Shown: positions 27,948 to 36,184 of the stretch, in pieces
Position numbering within the stretch: position 1 is the first letter of the stretch
Layout: each line of letters begins with the position of its first letter
Assembly: GCA_025363655.1 (NCBI GenBank)
Contig: JANYDK010000071.1
Span: forward strand, 186,001-250,000
From: Deltaproteobacteria bacterium
GTDB lineage: Bacteria; Myxococcota_A; Polyangia; Polyangiales; JADJMO01
Direction: 5' to 3'
DNA: 64,000 nucleotides
Notes under the pieces: generated by a model
The model's input: the letters and a program-made list of their open reading frames with translations, nothing else
What the model was told of the DNA's origin: nothing
The model's database searches: none
Program-made: the position numbers and the translations under genes

Positions 27948-28472
27948 TCAGGTCGCTTTGCGCAGACGTACCAACTCGATTTCGACGGCGGCGGCCTTGG
28001 CGGTGTGCATTTCGACCTTGTATTTCCCAGGTGCGAGCGCAACTTTGAGGAGCTCGTCGTCATCGGCGTCTTCGTAGGCGTAGGCCGAGTCGAAGAGGGC
28101 GAGCTTGCCGTTGCCGGCGTCGAAGGTGAGGTTCGTCTTCTTCCAACGCGCGTCGGCGAGCGCGTTCTCGAACACCGCGATCACCTCGGCGTCTTCGTCG
28201 CCCATGATTCGCTGCACGAAGAGGCCTCCGTCGGAGAGCGGCCAAAATGCCGTCACTTCGGGGCTGCCGAGGATGAGCACGTGGCCACCTTTGACGTCGA
28301 GCAGTCCGACGCCGGTGCCGATCGAATCGGTGCGCGCGTAGTCGTTCACCACGCCTTCGTCCTCGTCGCCGATGCCGTGCCAGTGCTTCTTCAGCTCCAG
28401 CGGCAAGAGGACGAACGCACCGCCTTCGGTCTCGACGTACCTCAGAGAGAGTTTCTTGGTGGCCACGATCAC
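27948..28472 (-). CDS. Imm21-like immunity family protein
   Basis: 174 residues resembling the Imm21 family: VETEGGAFVLLPLELKKHWHG matches the usual ESSGGPLLLLP-x-ELL-x-W segment, followed by DYARTDSIGTGVGLLDVKGGHVLILGSPEVTAFWP, the GLVLGDEP-TTW region, and GGLFVQRIMGDEDAEV. Imm21 proteins are predicted immunities for polymorphic toxins. No toxin gene is adjacent: the upstream genes are a DUF4832 lipoprotein and an acyltransferase. The ATG at 28472 follows the lipoprotein stop by 38 nt, so it may be the last gene of the Crp-headed operon. Identification is by memory of the motif, not by search. Confidence 0.6.
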   Translation of the reverse strand: MIVATKKLSLRYVETEGGAFVLLPLELKKHWHGIGDEDEGVVNDYARTDSIGTGVGLLDVKGGHVLILGSPEVTAFWPLSDGGLFVQRIMGDEDAEVIAVFENALADARWKKTNLTFDAGNGKLALFDSAYAYEDADDDELLKVALAPGKYKVEMHTAKAAAVEIELVRLRKAT

Positions 28473-28510
28473 CTCCGCCGCCCGAGCGCGCCCGAGCTCT
28501 GCTCACGGTA

Positions 28511-30088
28511 TCACTTCAGCTCGACGAACTTCGTCGCCGACGCGTCGACGCTCCCGATCGTGCTCGCGTCGACCACGACCGCGCTGGTGATTCGATTCGT
28601 GCCGGCGGTCGCGTTCCAAACGCCGTCGTTGGCGAATTGGACGGCGTATTCCGGGATCGTCGCCAGCGATGCCGCGGCGTCGGGGAGCGCCAACGAGAGC
28701 GTGTACGTCCCCTCGGCGAGGCCAGCTGGAATGCGTAGTCGCACGTCGAACGTCGAGGTCACCTCGGCCGACCAACGACGCGGATCGATCGAGAGCGTGG
28801 CGTCGAGCGTCTTCCCGTCGGCCGCCGTCAAGATCGCGTGCGCCGGTCGCGGGTTGTAGAGCGACGCCCATCCGTCGTTCTTGATCGCGAGATGGAGCGC
28901 GAGGATGCCACCCGGACGAACGTGCCCGGTGACGCGCGCTTCGGTCATCGAGAGTCGATACCCGAGGTGCATGCCGATGCTGTCGTAACAACCTTGCGTC
29001 TTCCACGCGGCGACGACCTTGTCGCTCCAGTGGTTGTTCATGAACGACCAGTGGAGCTTGCTCGCCTCGGCCAGCGCTGGCGTGCAATCGGTGCGAGCGG
29101 GAAAGAGGGCGCACGACTCGCCGCCCAGCGGCGTGAAGCGCGCATCGGCGGCGACGTACGATTTCCAGGTGTCGACGGGCGTGTCGTAGGTGCCCATGTC
29201 GCTGGCGTCGGCGAGGAAACAATCGTTGTGATGACCGATGCGCGCCTGCGCGCTTCCATCGAACCCTTGCGCATCGGTGAGCGCGGTCGGATACCAAGCG
29301 GCCTTGAACATCGGCGTCCGCACCTGCAGCGTGCGACCTTCAGGCAACGCGGCGACCAGCGCGTCGATGATCTTCTTGCGATTCACCGCCGTATCGAGGC
29401 CGCTCGACGAGTCGTGCCACTCGCCCCACTGACCGATGAGACCGGCCTGCCACGTCGCGATGACGTCGCGATTCTTCGCCACCGTGGCCGCGAGCTGACC
29501 GACGTGCCCGACGACGAGGTCGACCGCCGCGTCCGCCGTGCTCCCCTCGCCCGGCTCGTTGTAGACGAAACGAAGCACCACTTTGATTTTCGCCGCGCGC
29601 ACTTTGGCGAAGCCGGCGTCGAAATCGGTGAGGAATTTCGCGGGCAACGTCGCCGTCGTGCGGTACGCGTCGAGGCGCACCTTGGCGTAGGCGAGCGTGT
29701 ATCCCGCGGCGCGAAACGACGTGTAATCGTCGCCGGGAAGAAGCGCGATGCCGTCGCCTTGCATCCAGCCGCGCTCGGGGCCGAGGAAGGAAGTCGTCGA
29801 GGTGGTGAACGTCGTCGTCACCTGCGGCGGCTCACCGATGGGCGTGGTGTCGGTGCCGATCGTGTCGGTGGAGACGTCGCTGCTCACGTCCGTCGACACG
29901 TCGCTCGTCTCACGGCCTCCATCGCTCGCCGTCGAGTCGGTCGCGCTCGTATCGCTCCCCAGCGCATCCCCCGACGTGTCGCCGAGCGTGCCACCGTCGA
30001 CGTCTCCGGCATCATCGCCGCCACCACAGGCGACGAGACCGAGTGACGCGGCGAGAACCCCGAAGACAGGGCGAAACGTCGAGCACAT
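28511..30088 (-). CDS. DUF4874/DUF4832 domain lipoprotein
   Basis: 525-residue exported lipoprotein. Signal MCSTFRPVFGVLAASLGLVAC ends in a lipobox, followed by about 65 residues almost entirely Asp, Ser, Thr and Gly. The DUF4874 part (about 95-270) has NPERGWM-like GPERGWMQ, LRFVYNEPGEG and QAGLIGQWGEWHDSS, a TIM-barrel-like glycosidase appearance with conserved acidic residues; the DUF4832 part (about 275-420) has HNDCFLADASDMGTY and LHWSFMNNHW. A C-terminal beta-sandwich closes it. Probable extracellular carbohydrate-related protein. It lies 9 nt after the acyltransferase gene, co-directional. Confidence 0.88.
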   Translation of the reverse strand: MCSTFRPVFGVLAASLGLVACGGGDDAGDVDGGTLGDTSGDALGSDTSATDSTASDGGRETSDVSTDVSSDVSTDTIGTDTTPIGEPPQVTTTFTTSTTSFLGPERGWMQGDGIALLPGDDYTSFRAAGYTLAYAKVRLDAYRTTATLPAKFLTDFDAGFAKVRAAKIKVVLRFVYNEPGEGSTADAAVDLVVGHVGQLAATVAKNRDVIATWQAGLIGQWGEWHDSSSGLDTAVNRKKIIDALVAALPEGRTLQVRTPMFKAAWYPTALTDAQGFDGSAQARIGHHNDCFLADASDMGTYDTPVDTWKSYVAADARFTPLGGESCALFPARTDCTPALAEASKLHWSFMNNHWSDKVVAAWKTQGCYDSIGMHLGYRLSMTEARVTGHVRPGGILALHLAIKNDGWASLYNPRPAHAILTAADGKTLDATLSIDPRRWSAEVTSTFDVRLRIPAGLAEGTYTLSLALPDAAASLATIPEYAVQFANDGVWNATAGTNRITSAVVVDASTIGSVDASATKFVELK

Positions 30089-30097
30089 CCCCCGAGC

Positions 30098-30856
30098 TTA
30101 CCCGAGTGCGAACCGATCTTTGAGGCGGGTGAAGGTTTCGGCGACGCGGACGGCGAGCGCGTCGGCATCGCCCATCGGCTCGATCGGATCGGAGAAGACC
30201 ACGCGCATCGGGCCGCTGCGGACGATGGGAGAGCCGCGGGGCAAGCGCGCGTGTCGGCCGATGACGGTGACGCACACGGTGGGCCTTTGTGCTTCGGTGG
30301 CCATCGACATCGCGCCGCGCTTCATCGGCAGGAGTCGCGAGTCCCAGCTCCGCGTTCCTTCGGGGCTCACGAGCACGCACTCACCCTCGCGCACGCGACG
30401 CGCCGAGGCCTCGACCGCGGGACGCCATTGCCTCTCGTCGTTGCGATCGACGTGCACGTGCCCCGTCGTTCGCATGTGCTCGCCGTAGAAGGGGAAGCGC
30501 GCGATGGCGTTGTTGTAGAGCGAGAAAAAAGGACGCGGCATCGCCGACGCGAGCACCAAGTGATCGAGGTGCGACTCCTGGTTCCACATCAGGACGAGGC
30601 CACCTTCGCGCGGCACGACGTCGGCGCGAAGCACTGTCAGCTCGACGCCGAAATGACGTAGCGCCTTCCCGAACGAGGCCCCCGTGAACGCCAGGCCGTC
30701 GACGCTGGTCGTCGATTCGATCGGTAAAACACGGTGAAGCGAGAGCCGCGCGAGCATCGGCACGAGATCGCGGCCCATCGTCCGGAGCGTGCAAACGACG
30801 TCGCGCAGAGAAGGCGCAGGCGGCGACACGTATCCAGGAGGAAGGGGCGGCGCCAT
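30098..30856 (-). CDS. PlsC-like acyltransferase lacking the canonical catalytic His
   Basis: 252 residues of the 1-acylglycerol-3-phosphate acyltransferase superfamily. Block III is clear (SPEGTRSWD, 164-172), and the overall spacing fits. Block I, normally NHxSxxD, reads N92-Q-E-S-H-L-D98: the catalytic His of HX4D is Gln93 (codon CAG), while a His sits three residues later. Unless His96 takes over, the protein should be inactive or have a different reaction. It is co-transcribed with the GST-like gene (6-nt gap) and the DUF4832 lipoprotein gene (9-nt gap), suggesting a membrane-lipid or lipoprotein-related role. Confidence 0.82.
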   Translation of the reverse strand: MAPPLPPGYVSPPAPSLRDVVCTLRTMGRDLVPMLARLSLHRVLPIESTTSVDGLAFTGASFGKALRHFGVELTVLRADVVPREGGLVLMWNQESHLDHLVLASAMPRPFFSLYNNAIARFPFYGEHMRTTGHVHVDRNDERQWRPAVEASARRVREGECVLVSPEGTRSWDSRLLPMKRGAMSMATEAQRPTVCVTVIGRHARLPRGSPIVRSGPMRVVFSDPIEPMGDADALAVRVAETFTRLKDRFALG

Positions 30857-30862
30857 CGGCTC

Positions 30863-31618
30863 TCAGTCGCGGTCGCGTGCGCGCTCGAAACGAGAGGCAT
30901 ACAGCCTGTCGCGCCACCCGACCAAATCGGCGTATTCGCGCGCCAGCTGCTCGTGACCCCAAGCCTTGGCGACCGCGGGACCGAGGTGAAGGTGCGGTGC
31001 ATCGGGCGCGCGAAGGCCCTGGAGGAAGGTCGCGGCGAGAAGATCGACCGCGGACAATTGCTCCCCACCGATCACGTCACGCGTCTTCAACGCCGCGCGA
31101 ATTTCTTCTGCCACCGAGCGCATGGCGTCGTCGTGCTTCTTCGGATCGTCGAGCGCAGCGCCATATTTACGGACGATGAAGCGAGCACCCATCGCCGCCA
31201 TCGGACGCATCGCCCCCGCGAGGAACGCCGGCGAGACGGCCATCGCGCTCTCTCGCAGGGCCTCCGGGTCGGCGAGGACGGCGGCCGTGACCCGCGCGCG
31301 CACCGAGGAAAGTCCGACCTCGATGCGATCACGCCAACGGCGAGTCTCTTCCAAGTCCCGCACCAACTTCGGGCGCGTCCCCACGCGATCGGCATGGAGA
31401 ATGATGTCGAGCGAGTCGGCCAGCTTCTCGTTCTCGGTGACGAAGAACGGCACGGTGACGCGTTTGCCGCCGTTCGAACCGACGCGCAGACGCAGGAGCG
31501 GCTCACCGACCATCGGCACGTGCGCGCGAAATCGGTACGGCACGCGATGGTGATCGAGCGCCCAGCGCGCGCGCTCGGTCCACGGCGAATAGTCGATTCC
31601 GTAGAGAAAGCTGGTCAT
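30863..31618 (-). CDS. Glutathione S-transferase-like protein
   Basis: 251 residues. The N-terminal thioredoxin-like domain begins YGIDYSPWTERARWALDHHRVPY, close to GST N-terminal helices, with TVPFFV as the cis-Pro strand and ADSLDIIL in the glutathione-binding position. The C-terminal alpha domain has GGEQLSAVDLLAATFLQGL, the N-capping-box region. The insertion at 52-72 makes it longer than usual. ATG at 31618 is chosen as the first start that gives an intact thioredoxin fold. It lies 46 nt after the Crp-like gene and 6 nt before the PlsC-like gene, in the same operon. Confidence 0.85.
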   Translation of the reverse strand: MTSFLYGIDYSPWTERARWALDHHRVPYRFRAHVPMVGEPLLRLRVGSNGGKRVTVPFFVTENEKLADSLDIILHADRVGTRPKLVRDLEETRRWRDRIEVGLSSVRARVTAAVLADPEALRESAMAVSPAFLAGAMRPMAAMGARFIVRKYGAALDDPKKHDDAMRSVAEEIRAALKTRDVIGGEQLSAVDLLAATFLQGLRAPDAPHLHLGPAVAKAWGHEQLAREYADLVGWRDRLYASRFERARDRD

Positions 31619-31664
31619 GCGAGCGAAGCGTGCCTCTCTCGCTCCTCCGCCGCCTTGACGATCG

Positions 31665-32264
31665 TCAAGATCGACCGCGCGCGGGCTTCCGACGACGCGC
31701 GCGCACACGGCTGAGCGACTCCGGCGTCACGCCGAGATAGGACGCGATGTGATAGCCCGGCATCGACTCGACGATCGGCTTCTCCATGCGCTGCAAGAAG
31801 TACTCGTAGCGTTCGCGCGCGGTCTTCCACTGCAGCGTGCGCAACCGCCGCTCCATCGCCAGATAGTGCTGCTCGGCGAGCACCCTGCGCAGGCGCTCGG
31901 CGAGGAGCCCTGGATGCGCGTCTTCGTAATCCCCGATGCGCGCGAGCGTGCCGATCACCGGCGAAACGGCTTCGATCGTCTCTTGCGAAGGCGTCTTGGT
32001 GATGAAGCTGCTCATCGCCACCACCGCCGCCGGCGCACACAAGAGACGCAGATTCACCTCGCGCGCCTCGTGGAGATAGAAGACGCGCACCAGCCCTTCC
32101 ATCATCACGACGACGTCGCGACGCGCTTCGCCCTCCGGGAAAATCACCTGGCCGGCGTCGTAGCGAACTGGGCGTAAATATGGCGCCATCTGCCGCAGAT
32201 CACGCGGCGAGGCGTCGAGGAATCGAGTGAGAAACGTGTCGAGCGAGGGTGAGAGCGCCGACAT
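31665..32264 (-). CDS. Crp/Fnr family transcriptional regulator
   Basis: 199 residues: an N-terminal cyclic-nucleotide-binding-like barrel (about 15-115; GQVIFPEGEARRDVVVMMEGLVRVF) and a long C-helix, then a reduced winged helix with HIASYLGVTPESLSRVRAR as recognition helix. The cNMP-binding Arg-Ser-Ala motif is not seen, so the ligand is unknown; no Fe-S cysteine cluster is present. It is the first gene of the operon running to the acyltransferase and DUF4832 genes and may regulate it. It is divergent from the small Cys-rich lipoprotein gene, 111 nt away. Confidence 0.9.
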   Translation of the reverse strand: MSALSPSLDTFLTRFLDASPRDLRQMAPYLRPVRYDAGQVIFPEGEARRDVVVMMEGLVRVFYLHEAREVNLRLLCAPAAVVAMSSFITKTPSQETIEAVSPVIGTLARIGDYEDAHPGLLAERLRRVLAEQHYLAMERRLRTLQWKTARERYEYFLQRMEKPIVESMPGYHIASYLGVTPESLSRVRARRRKPARGRS

Positions 32265-32375
32265 CCGCCCGCGAGTGTATCCGTCCTCGCCACGCGTGCG
32301 CCAAAGTGGTTCGCCGAGGCGCCAACTCGTTCGACGACGTCGCGCACACTCGATCGACTCGCATACGTTCGACGC

Positions 32376-32771
32376 ATGAATTTCCGACTCCTCGGCCTCA
32401 CTCTCGTCGGTCTCTCGTTCGCCTGCGTGGCGGGTTGCTCCTCGAGCAGCAGCGGCACCTCGAGCCCCACCGACGGCGGCGCCGGCACCGACACCGGCGG
32501 CCTCTCCGGTCTCATCAAGATCAATTGCTACAAGGCGACCTCCAAGAAGTGCGACATCAAGGGCGAGAGCACGTCGGCCGGCGCCGACTCGGTGAAGGCG
32601 TCGTGCACCTCGGGCGGCGGCACCGTCGTCGATCACTGCCCGGCCGATTCCCTGCAGGGATGCTGCCTCATCTCCGGATTGGGTACCTGCACCTACGACC
32701 CGGCACAGGCGAGCGCACTGCAAGGTGCCTGCGGCGCCGGCGGTGGTACCTGGGGCACCAGCGCTCCCTGA
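32376..32771 (+). CDS. Small Cys-rich lipoprotein
   Basis: 131 residues with a clean signal MNFRLLGLTLVGLSFACVAGC and lipobox Cys21, a Ser/Gly/Thr linker, then a compact domain of about 80 residues holding eight Cys (NCYKATSKKC, SCTSGGGTV, HCPADSLQGCCLISGLGTC, GAC). The pairing suggests a disulphide-rich secreted module. I do not recognise the family; similar short proteins are common in Polyangiales. It precedes the AraC gene by 12 nt on the same strand and might be co-transcribed with it. Confidence 0.75.
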   Translation: MNFRLLGLTLVGLSFACVAGCSSSSSGTSSPTDGGAGTDTGGLSGLIKINCYKATSKKCDIKGESTSAGADSVKASCTSGGGTVVDHCPADSLQGCCLISGLGTCTYDPAQASALQGACGAGGGTWGTSAP

Positions 32772-32783
32772 TAGAATGGGCGG

Positions 32784-33614
32784 GTGCTTCCCGCCGCGAG
32801 CGTGCCCGACTTCCTCGAAGCGCCGTGGGGTCGCTACGTCGTCGGTCGGCGATGGGTCTTCTTCGCCCAGACGAAGGAGCTGATCGGCTTCGCCTCGTGG
32901 GGTCGCCCCGACGTCGACGACGTGCGCGAGCTGCTCCGACTCTGTGAGCTCGGCGTCGGACGCAACGCCGTTCCCCATCGCTTCCTCGTCGACCTGCGCG
33001 GGCTCGAGCTCGTGGACCCCAGCACCTTCACGATGTTCGTCGAGTACACCTGGCGACATCGTGAGGCGTTGAAGAAGAACGTCGTCCGGCAGGCGCAATT
33101 GCGGCCGGAAGGGCTCGTCGGGGCGATCATTTCCGGCTTTTCGCACATCGCGCGGCTGCCCTATCCGGAGCGGGTCTTCGGGGACGTCGAAGAAGCCATC
33201 GGATGGCTCGGGATCGACCGCGACGAGGGCAACGCGCTCCTCGCCGAGCTGACGACGATCCGCGAACGAACGAGCGGCGCCGATCCGATGATTCGGCAGC
33301 TGCGCGACGCCTTCGCCGAGTCGCCGTCACTCTCGCTCGATCGAGCGGTGGCCCGCCTCGGCACCTCGCGACGGACCTTTCAGCGCGTGCTGCGTCAAGC
33401 GGGGACGTCGTTTCGACTCGAGGTGGCGGCGGCGCGCATGCGACGGGCGATCGAGCTCCTGAAGACGAGCGATCGCAACCTCACGTGGATCGCCGCGGAG
33501 CTTGGTTTCTCGTCTGTTCAGCACTTCGCGACGGCCTTTCGACGCGCGCTCGGAGACTCGCCGAGCGCGTGGCGATCGCGGGCGCGTGAGACCTCGGCGA
33601 GCCCGACCCACTGA
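32784..33614 (+). CDS. AraC-type transcriptional regulator
   Basis: 276 residues with a GTG start. The C-terminal 100 residues hold the two-helix-turn-helix AraC domain: LSLDRAVARLGTSRRTFQRVLRQAGTSF and NLTWIAAELGFSSVQHFATAFRRALGDSPSAWR in pieces, with the conserved GFSS-x-HF. The N-terminal 150 residues are a mixed alpha/beta domain I do not recognise (VVGRRWVFFAQTKELIGFASWGRP), presumably ligand or partner binding. The target is not evident. It follows the small Cys-rich lipoprotein gene by 12 nt; the next gene starts 67 nt downstream. Confidence 0.9.
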   Translation: MLPAASVPDFLEAPWGRYVVGRRWVFFAQTKELIGFASWGRPDVDDVRELLRLCELGVGRNAVPHRFLVDLRGLELVDPSTFTMFVEYTWRHREALKKNVVRQAQLRPEGLVGAIISGFSHIARLPYPERVFGDVEEAIGWLGIDRDEGNALLAELTTIRERTSGADPMIRQLRDAFAESPSLSLDRAVARLGTSRRTFQRVLRQAGTSFRLEVAAARMRRAIELLKTSDRNLTWIAAELGFSSVQHFATAFRRALGDSPSAWRSRARETSASPTH

Positions 33615-33681
33615 ACCGACGAAGGGGTTCGGGGTTCTGCGGCGCCTTGCTCGAGAGGACGTTTCGAGCTTTGCTCTGGTG

Positions 33682-34935
33682 ATGACGACCATGCGCCACG
33701 GCAGTCGACGCGCGCTCGCATGGATCTCGTGTTTCGCGAGTCTCGCGGGCCTCGCGGGCGTCACAGGCCTCACCGGTCTGGCGGCATGTGGGGACTCGAG
33801 CGACGCCGGCGCGGGCCCGGGCGACGACGGCGGCCAGCTCGACAGCTCCGATTCGATCGACAGCGGCGGCTCCGGCGACACGGGCGGATCGAGCGACACC
33901 GGCTCCAGCTCCGACGCGCGAGACACTGGAAAATCCGACTCGATCGTCACCGGCGACGTCGGCGAGGTCGGCGACGGAGCCACCGCGCCGCCCGTCATCA
34001 GCAGCTTCATCGCCACACCGTCGAGCCTCGCGCCCGGCGAATCGAGCACGCTCTCGTGGACCTTGAGCGCCGCCAGCGCTGGCGCGACGTTGACCCTCGA
34101 TGGATCGCCCGTCACCGGCACGAGCACGGTGGTGAAGCCGACGGCGACGACGAAGTACACGTTGAGCGCCACCAACGCCGGCGGCACCGTCAGCGCGAAC
34201 GCGACCGTGACGGTGACGGCCTCGACGGTCCCGACCAAGCCCATCACCTTCACCAAGGACAAACCGTTCACGCTCGAGAGTGGCACCACCAACTACGTCT
34301 ACGTGCCTGCCGCGTACGACAGCACGCACAAGACGCCTATCACCCTCTGGGTCTGGCTCCATGGCTGCGGTGGCTACAGCTCGGGCGACGTCTGGACGGT
34401 GTCGCCCGGCGGCAGCAAGCAGACGTGGATCACGCTCGCCCCCGGCGGCGCCGAAGGTGGCTGCTGGGACATGAGCAAAGATCCGGCACGCGTCCTCACC
34501 GCGCTCGCCGATCTCAAGACGCACTTCAACATCAAGCCCAAGGGCGTCATCCTCGGCGGCTATTCGTCGGGCGGTGATTTGACCTACAAAATAGCCTTCT
34601 ACAACGCTGGACTCTTCGCCGGTGCGCTGGTCGAAAACACGTCGCCGTTCCGCGACACCGGCTCGTCGCAAGCAGCTTCCCTCGCCGCCGCGTCGTGGAA
34701 GTTCAACGTCGTCCACCTCGCGCACTTGCAGGACACGACCTACGGCATCGCTGGCGTGCGCAAAGAGACCGACGCGGTCATCGCCGCCGGATTCCCTCTC
34801 AAACGCATCGAGGTCGACGGCGGACACTGGGACGATGCAGGCGCCATCGAAAATGGCCACGCCGTTCCCGGCACCGCCGCAGACATCGCCACCTATCTCT
34901 TTCCCTTGATGAGCGCGGGCTGGTCGGCGCCGTGA
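33682..34935 (+). CDS. Lipoprotein with Ig-like domain and esterase (PHB depolymerase-like) domain
   Basis: 417 residues. Signal: basic start, hydrophobic SLAGLAGVTGLTGLAAC with lipobox Cys. A Ser/Asp/Gly linker follows, then an Ig-like domain (about 110-190; SFIATPSSLAPGESSTLSW ... TTKYTLSATNAGG) and an alpha/beta-hydrolase domain with LWVWLHGCGGY (oxyanion region), GGYSSGGDL (Gly-x-Ser-x-Gly nucleophile), and GGHWDDAG near the C-terminus for the His. Family analogy suggests an extracellular polyester or feruloyl-type esterase. ATG 33682 or 33691 could be the start; neither has a strong ribosome binding site. The DUF1801 gene follows after 20 nt. Confidence 0.82.
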   Translation: MTTMRHGSRRALAWISCFASLAGLAGVTGLTGLAACGDSSDAGAGPGDDGGQLDSSDSIDSGGSGDTGGSSDTGSSSDARDTGKSDSIVTGDVGEVGDGATAPPVISSFIATPSSLAPGESSTLSWTLSAASAGATLTLDGSPVTGTSTVVKPTATTKYTLSATNAGGTVSANATVTVTASTVPTKPITFTKDKPFTLESGTTNYVYVPAAYDSTHKTPITLWVWLHGCGGYSSGDVWTVSPGGSKQTWITLAPGGAEGGCWDMSKDPARVLTALADLKTHFNIKPKGVILGGYSSGGDLTYKIAFYNAGLFAGALVENTSPFRDTGSSQAASLAAASWKFNVVHLAHLQDTTYGIAGVRKETDAVIAAGFPLKRIEVDGGHWDDAGAIENGHAVPGTAADIATYLFPLMSAGWSAP

Positions 34936-34955
34936 GTGCCGAGAGGGCAACGAAC

Positions 34956-35459
34956 ATGCGACGAAACAAAGAAGTGGAGGCCTGGTTTGGTCGCTACGAA
35001 AACCCGCTCAAAGACGTGGTGCTGCGCATGCGCGACATCGTCCTCGGCGCCGATCGTCGCGTCGGCGAATGCATCAAGTGGCAAGCGCCGACCTTCACCT
35101 ATCGCGGCAACCTCGCCACCTTCTTTCCCAAGAGCAAGCGACACGCGAGCCTGATGTTCCACACCGGCGCGGTCATCCCCGGCAAGCACCCGATCCTCGT
35201 CGGAGGCGGCGATTCCAGCCGCGTGGTGAAGATCGGGAGCCTCGGTGAAGCCGAATCGGCGAAGCGCGACCTCGAGCGTCTCGTCGTCGCCTGGTGCGAT
35301 CATCGAGACGCCGAAGAGGCAGGCGTGACGAAGAAGAAGCCCCTCGCGGCGAAGCTCGTGAGCAAGGCCACGAAGGCCACGAAGACCACGAAGATCACGA
35401 AGATCACGAAGACCACGAAGCCCTCGAAGACGGCGGCGACGAAGCGACGCGCCCGCTGA
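34956..35459 (+). CDS. DUF1801 protein with Lys-rich histone H1-like tail
   Basis: 167 residues. The first 120 form a DUF1801 (YdhG-like) domain: VEAWFGRYENPLKDVVLRMRDIVLGAD, then CIKWQAPTFTYRGNLATFF and HASLMFHTGA, conserved in this SCP2/YdhG-like fold. The last 40 residues are a KATKATKTTKITKITKTTK-type tail rich in Lys and Thr, coded by 9-bp repeats, like the H1-like tails of AlgP/HctB-type DNA-binding proteins. DUF1801 proteins are small cytosolic proteins of unknown role; the tail suggests nucleic-acid binding. ATG is preceded by GAGAGGG. It converges on the yceI-like gene. Confidence 0.88.
   Translation: MRRNKEVEAWFGRYENPLKDVVLRMRDIVLGADRRVGECIKWQAPTFTYRGNLATFFPKSKRHASLMFHTGAVIPGKHPILVGGGDSSRVVKIGSLGEAESAKRDLERLVVAWCDHRDAEEAGVTKKKPLAAKLVSKATKATKTTKITKITKTTKPSKTAATKRRAR
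35364..35426 (+). repeat. Seven 9-bp repeats encoding the Lys/Thr tail
   Basis: Seven consecutive 9-nt units of the form AAG-(G/A)(C/T)C-ACG (AAGGCCACG, AAGACCACG, AAGATCACG, last one AAGCCCTCG). Each encodes K-x-T or K-x-S. This indicates expansion by slippage. Confidence 0.9.
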
Positions 35460-35488
35460 ACGCGTCGCTTCCACAGCGCCTCGACGGT

Positions 35489-36049
35489 TCACGCCGCCTT
35501 GCTACCGACTTGCTTCACGGCTTCGATCTCGATTTCGATGTCGATGCGATCACCGACCATCACGCCTCCGGCTTCGAGCACTTGGTTCCAGGTGAGACCG
35601 AAGTCTTTGCGTTCGATCTTGGTCTTGGCGGTGAAACCGACGCGCTCGTTGCCCCACGGATCCTTGGCGCGGCCCGTCTCTTCGACCTCGAGCGCCACTT
35701 CGCGGGTGATGCCGCGGATGGTGAGGTCTCCGAGGACGCGCGAGCGCTCACCGCCGAGCGACTCGACGCTCTTCGCCTTGAAGGTGAGCTCGGGATAGGT
35801 AGCGACGTCGAAGAAATCGGCCGACTTGAGGTGCGTGTCGCGATCGGCGACGCCGGTCTGGATGCTCGAGGCGTCGATGACGACGTCGACCGAGGCGCGC
35901 GAGAAGTCACCGTCGGGCGCGAGCACCGTGCCGCTCCAACGCGCGAACTGCCCGCGCACTTTGGAGATGACGAGGTGACGAACCGAGAAGTGGATGCCGG
36001 AGTGGCTGGAGTCGATCTCGTAGCGTACGGCGTTGGAAATGTTGGACAT
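35489..36049 (-). CDS. YceI family protein
   Basis: 186 residues of the YceI lipocalin-like beta-barrel family: YEIDSSHSGIHFSVRHLVISKVRGQFARWSG in pieces, SSIQTGVADRDTHLKSADFFDVATYPELTFKAK, and DLTIRGITREVALEVE, the conserved body of the family, which binds isoprenoid-type lipids in known members. Unlike many YceI proteins it has no signal peptide, so it is probably cytoplasmic. AAGGAG lies 9 nt before the ATG. It is divergent from the XylR-type activator gene and has a good sigma-54 promoter match at 36101-36117, so it is probably the activator's target. Confidence 0.95.
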   Translation of the reverse strand: MSNISNAVRYEIDSSHSGIHFSVRHLVISKVRGQFARWSGTVLAPDGDFSRASVDVVIDASSIQTGVADRDTHLKSADFFDVATYPELTFKAKSVESLGGERSRVLGDLTIRGITREVALEVEETGRAKDPWGNERVGFTAKTKIERKDFGLTWNQVLEAGGVMVGDRIDIEIEIEAVKQVGSKAA

Positions 36050-36100
36050 GGGATGAGCTCCTTCGAGAAGGCCCGTCGACCGGGCGATGCCTTCCCCTAG

Positions 36101-36117
36101 AGCATCGGCCGGGCCAG
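36101..36117 (-). promoter_or_regulatory. Candidate sigma-54 (-24/-12) promoter of the YceI gene
   Basis: On the minus strand CTGGCCCGGCCGATGCT matches the -24/-12 consensus YTGGCACG-N4-TTGCW at all but two positions, with GG and GC exactly 10 nt apart. Transcription would start near 36090, about 40 nt before the YceI ATG at 36049. The divergent gene encodes a sigma-54 activator, which makes the assignment more credible. Confidence 0.65.
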
Positions 36118-36169
36118 CGAGGCTCGTCCTGTAGTTTCCATGACTTACGGCATGGCCGGCCGAGGCGCC

Positions 36170-36184
36170 CTATCAATATGATAG
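36170..36184. promoter_or_regulatory. Inverted repeat, possible binding site of the XylR-type activator
   Basis: CTATCA-ATA-TGATAG, an exact 6-bp inverted repeat about 53 bp upstream of the candidate -24 element of the YceI gene and 29 bp before the activator's own ATG. AT-rich in a GC-rich genome. A second repeat, TCTCA-TTT-TGAGA at 36192-36204, overlaps the ribosome binding region of the activator gene and could mediate autoregulation. Confidence 0.5.
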
